From contig NC_045139.1 in the NCBI RefSeq assembly GCF_008831285.2, positions 2,426,704 to 2,490,703 on the forward strand: 64,000 nucleotides of DNA, read 5' to 3'. Each line of letters opens with the position of its first letter. Position 1 is the stretch's first letter. A program made the translations under genes and the position numbers. This document shows positions 23,682 to 34,863 of the stretch, one piece after another. Source of the stretch: Nymphaea colorata. Its lineage: Eukaryota; Streptophyta; Magnoliopsida; Nymphaeales; Nymphaeaceae. The notes below the pieces were generated by a model. That model saw only the letters and a list, made by a program, of their open reading frames with translations. It was not told the DNA's origin and did no database searches.

Positions 23682-23694
23682 TGCTCTGATACCA
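23682..23694 (-). other. Copia2 primer-binding site
   Basis: On the element strand TGGTATCAGAGCA follows the 5' LTR with no spacer. It is the standard copia site for initiator tRNA-Met. Confidence 0.92.
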
Positions 23695-23984
23695 TGATAA
23701 ACTGAGACAATGATTAGAAAAGAAGGAGGTGGAGAGAAAGAATGGCACACGGTTTACGTGGTTCAGCTTTGCAGCCTACATCCACGAGCAAGAGAGACCA
23801 ATATGATGATATATTCACCACTGCTGATACACTTGTCTTTATACATCAAGGGAATATTAAAAGGAAAGGAAATTTGAGAAATTTCCATAAACAATGTATA
23901 CGTTAATTGATGACCGTTGCCCAACTTTATTTCCTTGCCAATAGTTGCCATATTGATCTTCTTTTGGTCGTTGCAATTCTGTCA
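23695..23984 (-). repeat. Copia2 5' LTR (290 bp)
   Basis: Base-for-base the same as 19102-19391 as far as I can compare by eye. The promoter-like TGTATAAAGAC is at about 23847-23836. Both LTRs contain the same 62-residue chance open frame. Confidence 0.97.
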
Positions 23985-24160
23985 CTTTGCTTAGTAAATA
24001 TTTCGATAAATTTGATTCTGACGAGGTTTTGCCATCGAAAGGTGTAGTAAAATAAGAACTCCCAACTAAAAACGTTTATAGTAAATTGAAAACTGAGAAA
24101 TGGCCGACTTTAAACTTTTGGGTTCAATCCATCGAAGAGAGAAAGAGAAAGAGGGAGTAC

Positions 24161-24627
24161 TCTTTCACCACATGCCCAATTTTCTGACCAACTGCCCTCA
24201 AAGCAGCCTTCCATGATTCGATCAACGATCTATTCACATGGCCTGCATTCTCGTGCCCGCTGAAGGCCTCCCCGAACTTCCCTTCCAACTTCTTCACATG
24301 GCCGACCTCGACTCGGTAGAACACCGGAATTATCCACCGCCCGCAGTCCACCATCTTTGCTATCTCCCGGAGACACCACTCGGACTCGGCGTAGTTTTCG
24401 GAGATCACGGCTACGAACACCTCCGACACCTCAATCTTGTGCATCAAATGCGCTATCCGCTCGCCCGTCTTCAACTCCTCGGTGTCCCTGAACGTCCGGA
24501 TGCCATGGTCTCGGAGGGCGTTCTAGAGATCGCGCATGAAGGTGTGGCGAGTGTCCTTCCCTCTAAAGCTCAGGAATACATCGTACTGAAATCCGGTGGC
24601 CGAAAAGGATCCGCCATTTTTCTCCAT
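24161..24627 (-). pseudogene. TNL2 exon 1: TIR domain with a nonsense codon
   Basis: Start ATG at 24627 (MEKNGG), then YDVFLSFRGKDTRHTFMRDL, a TAG at 24525-24523, and the rest of the TIR: IRTFRDTEEL, the alpha-C helix with the presumed NADase glutamate in SEWCLREIAKMV, WIIPVFYRVE and the ESWKAALRAVG helix. The exon ends at donor GTACTC. TNLs normally have Tyr at the stop position (DLYxAL), so one base change in a Tyr codon explains it. The remaining 135 or so residues are well conserved, so the lesion looks recent. The rest of TNL2 continues beyond Copia2 at 18615. Confidence 0.9.
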
Positions 24628-26230
24628 TTCTTCCTCTTCGACGCCCTTCTGTGAGAGCTTCTCAAGCAGGGCTGAGCGCCTCTAGATCTCGGTACCCTGC
24701 CATGGAACAAGTCTGCGCTGACTTGAGCATCTTACCAGGATGCTGACGCTGCCGCCCCGCTTTAAGCCTTTTTATCGACACCTCTTAGTTTTTTATGTAT
24801 TTTGGTGACTCTTAAACAATTAGACACCCCTTAGTTTTTTATTATATTTTCTTGACTATCTAGAATGTCACCTAACATCGCTGGTCGGATTCGCGTTATT
24901 AATTTGATTTTCATAGCCGTTACAAGTGGCGGAGTCAAGAATTTTCATGCGTGGGGCACTGCTTTAGTGTGTGCATTGCATGAAATTTTAGAATCATAAC
25001 AAAGTTAACACAATATAATGAATTTTTTTATGGACTGGCGTGGACAATGGCCCACCCCAGCCAATAAGTAGCTCTGCTATTAGTCGCTACTCATCAAAAC
25101 TGCAAAAGACGCACACCACCTATAGTTGACGAGTGTCTTTAACTTAATTGACGAGTGTTTGACTCTTCACTTAAATGCAAAGAGGAAGGAACTTGAGCTC
25201 ATTGGGTATCTCTGTTTGCACTATCAGATGTTCAGATCCATTATTTTCTTAGTTTGGTAAGATGCATGGTTATGTCGACAGTAAGTTGATGAGTTCATAC
25301 GCTTTGGAGTCTAATTATTAAAATACTTTTTGCATAATCTGACCTGACGGTAATAAATATGATCTTATGATAACTTAATGGCACTTATACTAAATCAGTA
25401 GTTTGCCGAGTTTAAATGAGTCATCTATTAATAAAAAATTAATAACTTTTATAACATAAAAAAATTTAACAGTAAAAAAGTTGATTTTTTTATTAAAGCA
25501 TGCTTTATGCTAAACTATTATTCACAAACATGTTAGCCTGTTACAACTTTGTTTAAATTACTTTCTAAAAGGATTTCAAGCAGCCTGATTGTTATTTCTG
25601 AACCAAATAGTTGTAGTTCTCTCTCTCACTCCCTCTCACTCTCTGATACGGGTCTACCTAAGCCTCCTCCTAGGAGCGTGCATGAACACGGCGAGAGTAG
25701 TCGAGCCAGGGTTGAAGGACTGGAACTACAAGATGAGCAAGGTCAAGCGATCTTGGGGATAGGACCTGTTGTAAGAAGGGGTCTAGGCCTACTCCGGAGC
25801 GAGGTCCTATCACTCTCGCTCGTATATTTGATTAAATTCTAAGCCGCCTTAATTAGTCATAAAGGGGTGCCGACTATACTTTGGGTTTTATTGGCAGAAT
25901 CATGTAAATATTATTTTAAAACAAGATAATGTAGATTCTAGGATTCCGAAGAAAAGCTTGCTTCCTGATGCACCTCAACGCACATATTCTGGTTGTCGAC
26001 CTATCACCATCCTGTCATTTCTTAAATGGGCGCTAAACAAGATTTCTTGCTTTGGAAAGAAACTTGTTCTTACCGTTTTCATGACCAACTCCAGCTGTTC
26101 ACATGGATGTAATCATCATCTCACTGGTTAATTTCTTTATCAACCATCTGTTAAATAAATTGCCAATGAAGCTTACAGGCCAGAACTTGCCAAAACAGAA
26201 GCCTGCTGCTCAAGCGCAATGTTATGAAGT
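24628..26230. other. intergenic between TNL2 and the PPR gene
   Basis: Contains the presumed TNL2 promoter near 24.63-24.9 kb. 25.6-25.85 kb is a GC-richer patch with a 97-residue plus frame that I cannot identify. No convincing gene. Confidence 0.45.
24926..25080. mobile_element. degenerate hAT-type MITE (GTGGCGGAG family)
   Basis: The left end AAGTGGCGGAGTCA and the right end TAGCTCTGCTATTA are imperfect inverted copies. The flanks GCCGTTAC and GTCGCTAC agree at 6 of 8 positions, consistent with an old 8-bp hAT target duplication. Same terminal motif as the better kept element at 62678-62829. Confidence 0.5.
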
Positions 26231-28624
26231 TCAATGCAATTCAACATTAGCTTGTGTGTCACTATCTATTGTTTTCAAATCCATGAATCCTGCTTCCTCC
26301 AAAAGCATCATCTCTGAGGTTAGAAGGTCAAGGGTCCTATAAATTTCGATGGACAGTGGGTGGCCCTCGTCACCGACTAAGAAAGCATGGACCTGATCTT
26401 TAACCTCAACCCAGCTGCAGCCTGGTGATTTCTTCAGGCCCTTCTCTTTCATCAATCTTCTAATCCTTGAAACATCATTCCACCGGCCGGCAGCTGCATA
26501 GATATTTGACAGTAAAATATACCCAGCTGAGTTTTCTTTCTCTAATTCCCAGAGTCGCATTGCAGCTCTTTCTGCAATCTCCTCGTTCCCATGAATGCTG
26601 CACGCATTCAGAAGAGCTGCCCAAGCATTAGCCTCTGGCTGAAAAGGCATTGCGTTGATAAACTCTTCAGCCTCAGTTAGCCTCCCATCTCGAGCTAAAA
26701 GATCAACCATGCACGAGTAATGTTTTCCTCTGGGTTTTATGTGGTACACACTCTGCATAGATTTAAAGTAATGCCATCCTTTCTCTACCAAACCACAATG
26801 AGCACATGCAAAAAGCACACCCAGAAATGTTAGTTCAGTAGGAATTACTTTCTCTTGCTGCATTTCCTCGAATAAGTCAATGGATTCTTCTGCAAGCCCA
26901 TTGTCTGCCAGAGCCTGAATCATCGCAGTCCAAGAGATCTCGTTCCTCTCCGTCATTCTCCTGAACACTTGCCTTGCAGAGGTGATATCCCCAGATTTTG
27001 CATACATGTCCAGGAGAGCAGTACCCATGAAAACTCCATACTGTATGCCAAGTTTCACCATCTTTCCATGAAAATTTGATCCTTTCTCTAATGATGCTAC
27101 GCTTGCACAAGCACGAAGAGTGCTAGAGAAAGTAGACATGTTTGGAATTGCACCTGCCAATTGCATCTCATTAAAAATTTCCAATGCTCTCTCACAATGT
27201 TCATTCTGTACATATCCCGCAATTATTGCATTCCAGGAGACTATATTTCTCTCTGGTATCTCATCAAACATTTTCGTTGCTTCTTCTAATTCATTATTGT
27301 AACTGTAACCAGTTATCATAGAGTTCCAACAGACAGTACTCTTGTAAGGCATGATTTCAAACACTTGACGCGCATCCCTAGTCTTTCCAGATTTAGAATA
27401 CATGTCAATTAGTGGGCTACCTATGAAGACATCATTTTCTATCCCAATCTTGACAACATAACCATGGAGTTTCATCCCAACGTTCAGAGATTCCAAGCTT
27501 GCAGCTGCACTCAGCAAACTCGATAACGTTGACAGGTTTGGGTTGAAGCCAGAAGAAAGCATCTGCCCGTAAAGATCCAAAGCTTCTGCAGGATCCCCAT
27601 GCTGACAGTACCTCGCAATCATGGCACTCCATGAAATCTCATTCTTATGAGGCATCTCATCAAATAGCCGACGGGCTTCATCCAATTCCCCTGCTTCAAC
27701 ATATGAATCAAGCATTGCCGTCCAGGACACAACATTCTTCGTACTCATTCTATCAAAAATTCTCCTGGCAACATCAACCTCCCTAAGCCTAACATGAAGC
27801 GTTATCAATGAATTGCAAATGGAAGGATCGTGTTCAAGTCCAAGTTTCACAATCATCGTTAAGACGCTCCTCCCAACCTCAAATGCGCGGAGTCCAACAT
27901 ATCCGCTGATAATAGACACAAAGGTGAACATGTTCGGCATAATTCCACGCTCAACCATCTCCAAAAAAGCAATCAACGCATCCTCATAATAACCATTCTG
28001 CACATACCCACTAATCATCGCAGTGCAAGAAACGACACTCTGTTCAGGTATCCTCTCAAAATACTCCATAGCATCACCAACCCTACCAAACTTCATCAAG
28101 CCACTGATCATGGCCGTCCATGTAATTATATTTGTCTGAGGCATTTCCTCAATCAGTTTGCGAGCCTCATCGAAGCGCCCAGATTCAGCGTGGCTAGCAA
28201 CCATGCAATTCCAAGCAACAACGTGAAAACCAGGCACATCATTGAAAGCGCGACTTGAATCCATTGTACTGCTGCATTTGATGTACATGATAAGAAGTTT
28301 GATGGAGACGAAGGTGTCTGAACAGAGACCCATCTTGGCAACATGACCATGGAGGAGTCTACCTTCTGAGATGGCACTTTCTGATGCACAGGCCTTGAAC
28401 AAAGACCCACAAGCATCAGCGTAGGCATTAAAATTTTGTGGATCGGTTCTACACAGTCTCTTGAAGCCATCCTTGATCTTGACACTCGAGCAACTGAATT
28501 TCTGATCATAAAAGGAGGGTGCTGAAGAGTGGAGAAAATGTGAAGGTTGGTGCTGGACTCTGTGGAGGGAGAACCGAGAGAGCTTGAACCGAATTAAACT
28601 GGCATTCATGTTGGTCCATGGCAT
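26231..28624 (-). CDS. PPR protein, PLS class with E-type C terminus (797 aa)
   Basis: An intact intronless frame from ATG 28624 (MPWTNMNASL). After a basic, Ser/Arg-rich start that looks like an organelle-targeting peptide come about 16-18 pentatricopeptide repeats in the P-L-S pattern, with typical phrases such as NIITWTAMISGLMKFGRVGDA, NVVSWTAMLDSYVEAGELDEA and NIVSWNAIIAGYVQNEHCERA. The end is an E-type extension (ANAWAALLNACSIHGNEEIAE, YILLSNIYAAAGRW, LKKSPGCSWVEV) without the DYW deaminase. Proteins of this class bind organelle RNA base by base and usually specify C-to-U editing sites with a partner deaminase in mitochondria or plastids. The RNA target is not deducible here. Length and gene structure are normal. 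Confidence 0.95.
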   Translation of the reverse strand: MPWTNMNASLIRFKLSRFSLHRVQHQPSHFLHSSAPSFYDQKFSCSSVKIKDGFKRLCRTDPQNFNAYADACGSLFKACASESAISEGRLLHGHVAKMGLCSDTFVSIKLLIMYIKCSSTMDSSRAFNDVPGFHVVAWNCMVASHAESGRFDEARKLIEEMPQTNIITWTAMISGLMKFGRVGDAMEYFERIPEQSVVSCTAMISGYVQNGYYEDALIAFLEMVERGIMPNMFTFVSIISGYVGLRAFEVGRSVLTMIVKLGLEHDPSICNSLITLHVRLREVDVARRIFDRMSTKNVVSWTAMLDSYVEAGELDEARRLFDEMPHKNEISWSAMIARYCQHGDPAEALDLYGQMLSSGFNPNLSTLSSLLSAAASLESLNVGMKLHGYVVKIGIENDVFIGSPLIDMYSKSGKTRDARQVFEIMPYKSTVCWNSMITGYSYNNELEEATKMFDEIPERNIVSWNAIIAGYVQNEHCERALEIFNEMQLAGAIPNMSTFSSTLRACASVASLEKGSNFHGKMVKLGIQYGVFMGTALLDMYAKSGDITSARQVFRRMTERNEISWTAMIQALADNGLAEESIDLFEEMQQEKVIPTELTFLGVLFACAHCGLVEKGWHYFKSMQSVYHIKPRGKHYSCMVDLLARDGRLTEAEEFINAMPFQPEANAWAALLNACSIHGNEEIAERAAMRLWELEKENSAGYILLSNIYAAAGRWNDVSRIRRLMKEKGLKKSPGCSWVEVKDQVHAFLVGDEGHPLSIEIYRTLDLLTSEMMLLEEAGFMDLKTIDSDTQANVELH

Positions 28625-29369
28625 AGGAGACTCGTAGAACTATGAGCCGTAGGAGTTGGGCCTGGATCGATCTAAGAATCAGACCGAGTAGGGCACTGGA
28701 CAGACGGCGAACTCCCCCGTTTTTGAGGGATAAGACGAGTACACCAAGTACCACAAAAATCTATATTGTTTAATGGTTACAAATAATGGACCAGATATCG
28801 TTCAACTCGAAATGCAACCCTGGGTCTTCTAGATACTGAAATTTCTTGGAGGGGCTGGGTTAGTGCACTGAATCGAGGTCTACTGATTTGGTGAATCGGT
28901 TTTTGGCTTATGTAACATCTAAAAGTGATGTCAATACCAGATCCTATGTGCAACCCAAATCTGGCCCGCCATTTAGGGGCAATCCAATCCAAGTTAACTG
29001 AAGACTAAAATATAGGTCCACAAACATCATCCCAAGCCACTTGTTTGTCCAACCATTCAGATTATAAACTTTCATGTTCAAACTTCTTTTCCATATGGAC
29101 TGGATTTCAAATATATGTTTTTTTTTTTTGTGGATAGATACTTGTCTATTTGTTCAGTTCAAATAAAGTTTCTAATAGATACTTTAACGTATAGGTTCTT
29201 ATTTTCCTTACAACACAAAATCATAAACCTTCTTTTGGCTAATTCCAACCAAAATAATTGGGATAAATAGATTCTAATCTGGAACTGGATTCTAATGAAA
29301 AGAAGAATTCTAGATCCAGTTCACTGCTTAAATATAGTAGCTTACAATAGCAGCTCAAGGTGTACAAGT
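28625..29369. other. intergenic, PPR 5' flank
   Basis: Contains the PPR promoter region near 28.63-28.8 kb. 28.78-29.0 kb is a denser patch with a 71-residue minus frame of no known family, probably transposon debris. Nothing else seen. Confidence 0.45.
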
Positions 29370-31638
29370 TTACACGTCTTCCTCACATAGATATCCAACT
29401 GGGTCTGCTTGAAACTCAAGTTCAATATCAAGAGATGCTGCTCTGTTCTTATCAGGTTTACAGTCGGTATAGAAACCGTCACAGTTGAATACCATTTCAC
29501 CGCGTCTCAAGAAACCATGGGTGGTAGACACATATACCATGGTGTAGCTTCCTCTGATATGTTCCTGAGGATCTATGTCAAAGTGAAATATATGAATCTC
29601 CTTCGACAAAATGAATTTCTGTGCTGTCTTGAACACCAAAATTTCATCTATCTTCACTTCGACATTAATGGTTGTTTCCAGCATGATCCCCAAGAGATGC
29701 TGGTGGAGTGCTAGCTTCAGCTTCTTCCATTCGAACCTCTTAGGGTGAAGAAAACGCATCTGCTTGCTAGAACAATTGGAAGGGTCCGGTTGTCCCGCAA
29801 TTGAGAACTTGAACAGTCGTTCTAAGTTCTCCTCCTGCGAGACAGTTAGCGCGTATATTATTTAGGAGAAAAGAGAAGGGTGGTAAAATTCACCAACTTT
29901 ACTCTAAGCAACGCCTAAAAGAATTTTACAGAACGAAAGCTCCTTACCTCAATTCTTTCCCTTAGGCCATCTGAAAGGCGGCTACATCCTTGTAGCTCTA
30001 ATTCTTCTAAGCGGTTCAAGCTCTCAAGGCCACAAATGTCAATAAGCTTCTTACAGTCGCACAACTGCAATTGTCGCAAGGCCTTTGCATTTGAAACATC
30101 ACATAAGAATTCCAAGGCAGAGCAGCCATCTGCTGCCAGCATCAATAAAGATGAAGGAAGTCGAGGAACAAATTTGAGCCTGCTACACTCATTGATCTTC
30201 AAGCTCTCTAAGCAATCCAAATTTTCGAGCATATGAAGACAGGAAAACATCTTACATTTGCTTAATTCAATATGCGTAGACTTTTCAAGTTCGAGGCAAA
30301 CAAGGTTAGCCCAGAAGCAGCTGAAGCAGGGGAATGTGTCATATGTGGTGTCTGCATCAATAGTGGAAGAGGAGGAGACTCACTGATTCCTTCAAAATTC
30401 AACTCAACCGAGCCTTTCAAACGATACTGGCCAGGAATATCAGCTGAGACCTTTTCTACAGAATGGCAAGAACTCAAATCAAGATCAATTAGAGAGCCAG
30501 AAAGTTGAGGAAGAGATTGAAGTTGGTTACAGTGGCAGAGTTCCAAATTTTCCAAGCAAGTCAAAGATTCAAGAGCAGAAGCATCAACAAGCTCATGGCA
30601 GCCACCTAAACTTAAATCTCGTAAATTCTTCAAGTTCAAAACGCCTGAGATATTCTTCAAAGCAGCGCAACCATTTGCAGAAAGTTTGACTAGTGAAAAA
30701 GGAAGTTGAGGGAAATGTTGAAGCTCTTTACAACCTTCTACATTGAGTGTCTCAAGTTGAGAGAGGCTGGTCAAACTTGAGGGCAAACTGTATAGGCACA
30801 CACAAGTTTGTAATATCAAGCGTCTCAAATTTGTAAGGCTTCCAATAGTTTCTGGAAGTCCTGTAACACCACCAATTCTTCCAGAATTGGAATCCTCGCC
30901 TGCTTCTAGCTCCTTGAGATTTTTCAGTAGCCCAACGGATGAGGGAAGAACTTTGAGATTGGAACATCCTGATAATGATAGTTTCTCAAGATTTCCCAAT
31001 AATCCAATTGAGTCCGGCAACTCTTGCATGTTCGTGCTTTGCAAATCCAAATACCGTAAGTTCTTCAAATTACCAAAAGAATAGGGTAAATTTGCCAGTG
31101 ATTTGCAAAACCCAGCAGATATGCTCTGGAGATTGATTAGTCCCTCAATGGATTTTGGTACCTTTTCAATTTTAGTACCTAATATGTTTAGATTTTCCAA
31201 TGATTTCAATCCTCCAATCCATTCTGGGAGATGCTTGATTGATCGACACCAATGAAAGTCTAGTTTATTAAGTTTCTTCATTTTTGACATAGACTCAGGC
31301 AGAGTTGTTATTCTAGTATAACTGAGGTTGAGATGCTTTAGTGACTTCAGATATCCCAAAAGATGTGGCAAAGCAGAGATTCCAATGCAATAGAAGAGGT
31401 CAAGTCTTTGAAGAGAACTCAAATTACAAATATTATCTGGTAGCTTTTTGAGCTTTCTACAATGTCTCATGCTCAGGCAAACCAAGCTCTTGAAAGAACC
31501 GATTGATTGATGAACTTCAACCAACATACGACATCCATCAAATATCAGCTTTTCTGCATTTCTTAAGTTACTAAAATCTGGGGTCGTGACCAGATGCTGG
31601 CAGCATGTGAGATCAAGGACTTTCAATCTATCAAATAC
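29370..31638 (-). pseudogene. orphan TNL 3' end: LRR exon plus post-LRR domain
   Basis: Right to left: an LRR exon opens after an acceptor TTCGCAG at 31638 with VFDRLKVLDLT and runs through about 17 leucine-rich repeats (for example NLEKLSLSGCSNLKVLPSSVG) to donor GTAAGG at 29947. A last exon (29834-29370) encodes FSIAGQ followed by a beta-rich domain like the C-terminal jelly-roll (C-JID) of many TNLs. One base is missing at about 30264: the frame should read LNLSKC but AATTAAGC gives a stop, and the frame resumes one base over for 105 more codons. The two-exon length is one base short of whole codons, as expected. No TIR or NB-ARC exons are found between here and TNL3. Either a truncated copy or an alternative 3' end for TNL3. 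Confidence 0.85.
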
Positions 31639-31879
31639 CTGCGAACAACATTTGTTCTATAAGAAAGAAGAATGGAGGGAGAAAGGGAAGTAACATCTCT
31701 AGACTCTACTTTTTAAACGAGAAGTTAGGGATTAGGCCCACGCCTACCAGATTATGCCGACAAAGGCGTGCATGTGATGTTGAAATTTCAATTTCCTGCC
31801 GGTCGTTAAAAAATCTCATTTTCTTCTTAGCCAGAAGAGCAATCCCCAAGTCACAATATTAAACAAGCTTCACATCCCC

Positions 31880-31887
31880 ATATATAT

Positions 31888-31931
<44 letters not shown>

Positions 31932-31941
31932 TAGCGAGAGA

Positions 31942-31976
<35 letters not shown>
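31880..31976. repeat. compound (TA)n and (GA)n microsatellite
   Basis: (TA)n with one slip at 31880-31928, a short spacer, then (GA)n at 31935-31976. Confidence 0.95.
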
Positions 31977-31977
<1 letters not shown>

Positions 31978-34863
31978 CAAAGTAGTTTGAAAGTATCTCC
32001 TACCAGTAGCGGAGGCAGATATGAGTTTGTGGCAATTGCCCACACAAACTCACATACATTACTTATATGAATACTAACAAAATATTGTTGTCGTTGATGA
32101 ACAATCTAACCAACTCCATCTATGAAATTCGTCTAAAGTTTCACAAAGAATTCCCTCTCTCTCTCTCTCTTTTTCTAAGAATTCGCCTCTGACTAGCTCC
32201 CTCGGTCCCTCCTTTTCTCTTGTCTTTTGCTTGTTCGGTCCGTTCTCTTGTTTTTTTTTTCTGTTCATGCTCAAATTACTGTTTTTGCATGTTTTTTGCC
32301 CTTGCTTTCTTTTTTATTTTTCTCCCTTGTTGCTTGTACCTTTCTCTTTTATTATTTGTTGTTTGTTTGGTGAAGCCTTATCATTATTTTGTCTTGAATG
32401 GATTGTCAAGTTGTCCACTCTCTTTTGTCTCTTGATATCGGCAACTTAATGTCTAAAAATCATGTTATGGAGAGAAAACGGAACGTTTACCTTCTTTTTC
32501 TTAATAATAGTCGTGCACATTAGTGTGTTCAAAGACGTTGAGGAATATTTTGCAATCTTTCATGTACATCTTCATAATATTATTACATCATTCTCGCGTT
32601 TTCACATTTCCAAATTCACATCCACTCTCTTGGGGATTAATTCAACCAAACCAAGTTCACAGCTTGCTGCAGTTACTAAACAATAAAGATTTTTACCAGG
32701 CACCTCTCTCTCTCCCTAACTGACAGACACAATCTTTTGCCAGAACTATACTATAATTATGTCAAGTACATACTACTTACACAAATTTAAAAAACAATAA
32801 CTTTCTTCAACTAAAAATTTATGTATTTGTGCATACCGTCATTTAAATTTCTTACTGTGGCACTGTATTCAGTGAAAGCTAAGAAGCAGAGCAGCTTGGA
32901 AGCGGGCCAGAACGCAGGCTCCCGTGTTGATTTTTTGTTTTAAGTATTCAATTTCTTTCGATCCTTTTAAGGAGAGTTCTTCTTTCATCATAAAAGGCAT
33001 TCCGGTTATTTCGGGCCCTGGAACTGCACTCTGTGTTCAGGACTGAATGTCTAACCTCCTGCGGTTAAGAGGAGTTTGTATTTGAAACTTTATTAAGACC
33101 CTCATGAAAGAAGAAAGCTCATATGAAAAAAAAACAAAAAACTTTAAGAGAAGTTGGTATTCGAAACTTTATGAAAACCCTCATAAAGAAAGACCTGATG
33201 TGGAAAGAAAAGAGGTCAACTATTTCTTTGCTTCCTCATCTATGCAAAAGAAAGTGGGAGGAACGTCCTTCACTAGCAGCTTCCCACAAGTCAACTTGGG
33301 CATTGAGATTTGGATCTGGATTCCCAAAAAAAAAAGGGACATGATCTTGTCTCAAATGGATATATATTTGTCACAGTAATCTGCATTTCCAACTTTAGAT
33401 TTCACAGTTCAAGTTGTTTTGCCTTCAATTTGATGGTCTGTATGGCTCGTTTAATGACCACAGTATTGATTAACAATCTTTACACGATCGACTCCTATTT
33501 TCTTGATTATGGATTTTATGAACTTGAAAGAAACATTAAAGTATTTGAAAATTTAATATTAAAATGAAAAAAATAGAAAAATAAAAACCTTGTACTGGCC
33601 TTGTGTAATATGGATAAGTATACCCTTTGTGATTTTTCTATCCTGGAAAGAATGTTCTCAGCTTAAAAAACTTGGTGCATTTTCAGACATTAATTTTTCA
33701 GTCACCCATAACTCTGATCCGAGTTGGATCTCGGCAATTTCGGAAGTAGTTCATATTAAATTAAAAGTTGGAAAAAAAATCCCATTTTTCGGGTTCCAAT
33801 CGAGGCAAACACGTCGCACATAACGTAGATGGCACCTTCTGACTTTCCCTCTTACCATACCTGAGCAGATGATTATTTCTCATATACTGTCATATGCCTG
33901 GTTGGCATGCTAATATTAAACAACCGATCGTTTCAAGTATCTCTATGCTCATAATTTAACATTGTTTTCCTCAGTCTAATCTTACAGATATGATTATATA
34001 TCAAATAAACAAAAAATACTTGTAAATATGTACTTTTCTGACATATATTTTCTTGAACATTAAACAATCAGCGGCTCATATAACAGAAGAAAAGACTTGA
34101 TGATTATATGTCTAATTTACAATATTTATTGAAACTAATTTGAAACCAGAGAATGATTGATAAGGAACAAGCAACACACAGCATGTCAGCATGTTCCGGT
34201 TAATTCACCAGACATATTGTACGCATGTTTCTAAGGTTTCGACTTTCCGTACGTCTAAAATACAAGTTTGTGCGGCTTCATTCGAACTCAGTGGACCCAT
34301 CAAAAGTCTGTGGTACATAAAAGAAGCGAGAGAGCAAAGCAGCCAACCAAGATGGGTTTACCTATTTCGTTATCTTCATTGTTTTTTTGAGCGCGTATCA
34401 GTCGAACCGACCTATACGCCGTATCGTAACGTACCGCAAACATAGCGTAGTGTATCGTAAAATTAATTTTTTTAATTTAAAAAAAATAAAAAATAAAAAA
34501 ATCATTAAAAATCTAAAAAAATGAACATAAAATCAAAAATGAAGAAAAATGTATTCAAATATAAAAAAAGTCTTCATACATAGGAACATTCATGTGTATC
34601 AACGACACATTCAAAAATAAGAAATCAAATATTCAAGAATAACATATAAGCATTCATCACAATTTTAAACTTGAAAAGTTTATAGAATCGACATAGAGTC
34701 TTAGGACTTGGAGTTTTAAGACTTAGATTACATCAGTTCAAAACATATAGTTATCATTTTTCATGATTCAATCCTTGGTTATTTTTTATAAAATTAAGCA
34801 AAATCTCTCCCTCCTACGTTTATTGGATAACATTGGTGGGAATCAATTTTGAACAAACTTATA
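31977..34863. other. intergenic between the orphan LRR exon and the minisatellite
   Basis: No gene seen. A fragment with the GTAGCGGAGGCA hAT-type end lies at about 32004. 33068-33195 holds two diverged direct copies of a segment with GTATT.GAAACTTTAT..A.ACCCTCAT.AAAGAA. 34.45-34.6 kb is A-rich low-complexity DNA. If the orphan LRR is an alternative TNL3 3' end, this stretch is intron. Confidence 0.45.

Larger units (their letters stand above)
19097..23989 (-). mobile_element. Copia2: complete, young Ty1/copia retrotransposon in TNL2 intron 1
   Basis: Target duplication CTTTG is present exactly at 19097-19101 and 23985-23989. Two 290-bp LTRs (19102-19391 and 23695-23984) are identical by eye. 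Between them is one uninterrupted gag-pol frame, a perfect 13-base primer site next to the 5' LTR and a polypurine tract next to the 3' LTR. The element is in the same orientation as TNL2. Identical LTRs and an open polyprotein imply very recent insertion, and the element could still be autonomous. Total length without the target duplication is 4883 bp. Confidence 0.97.
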
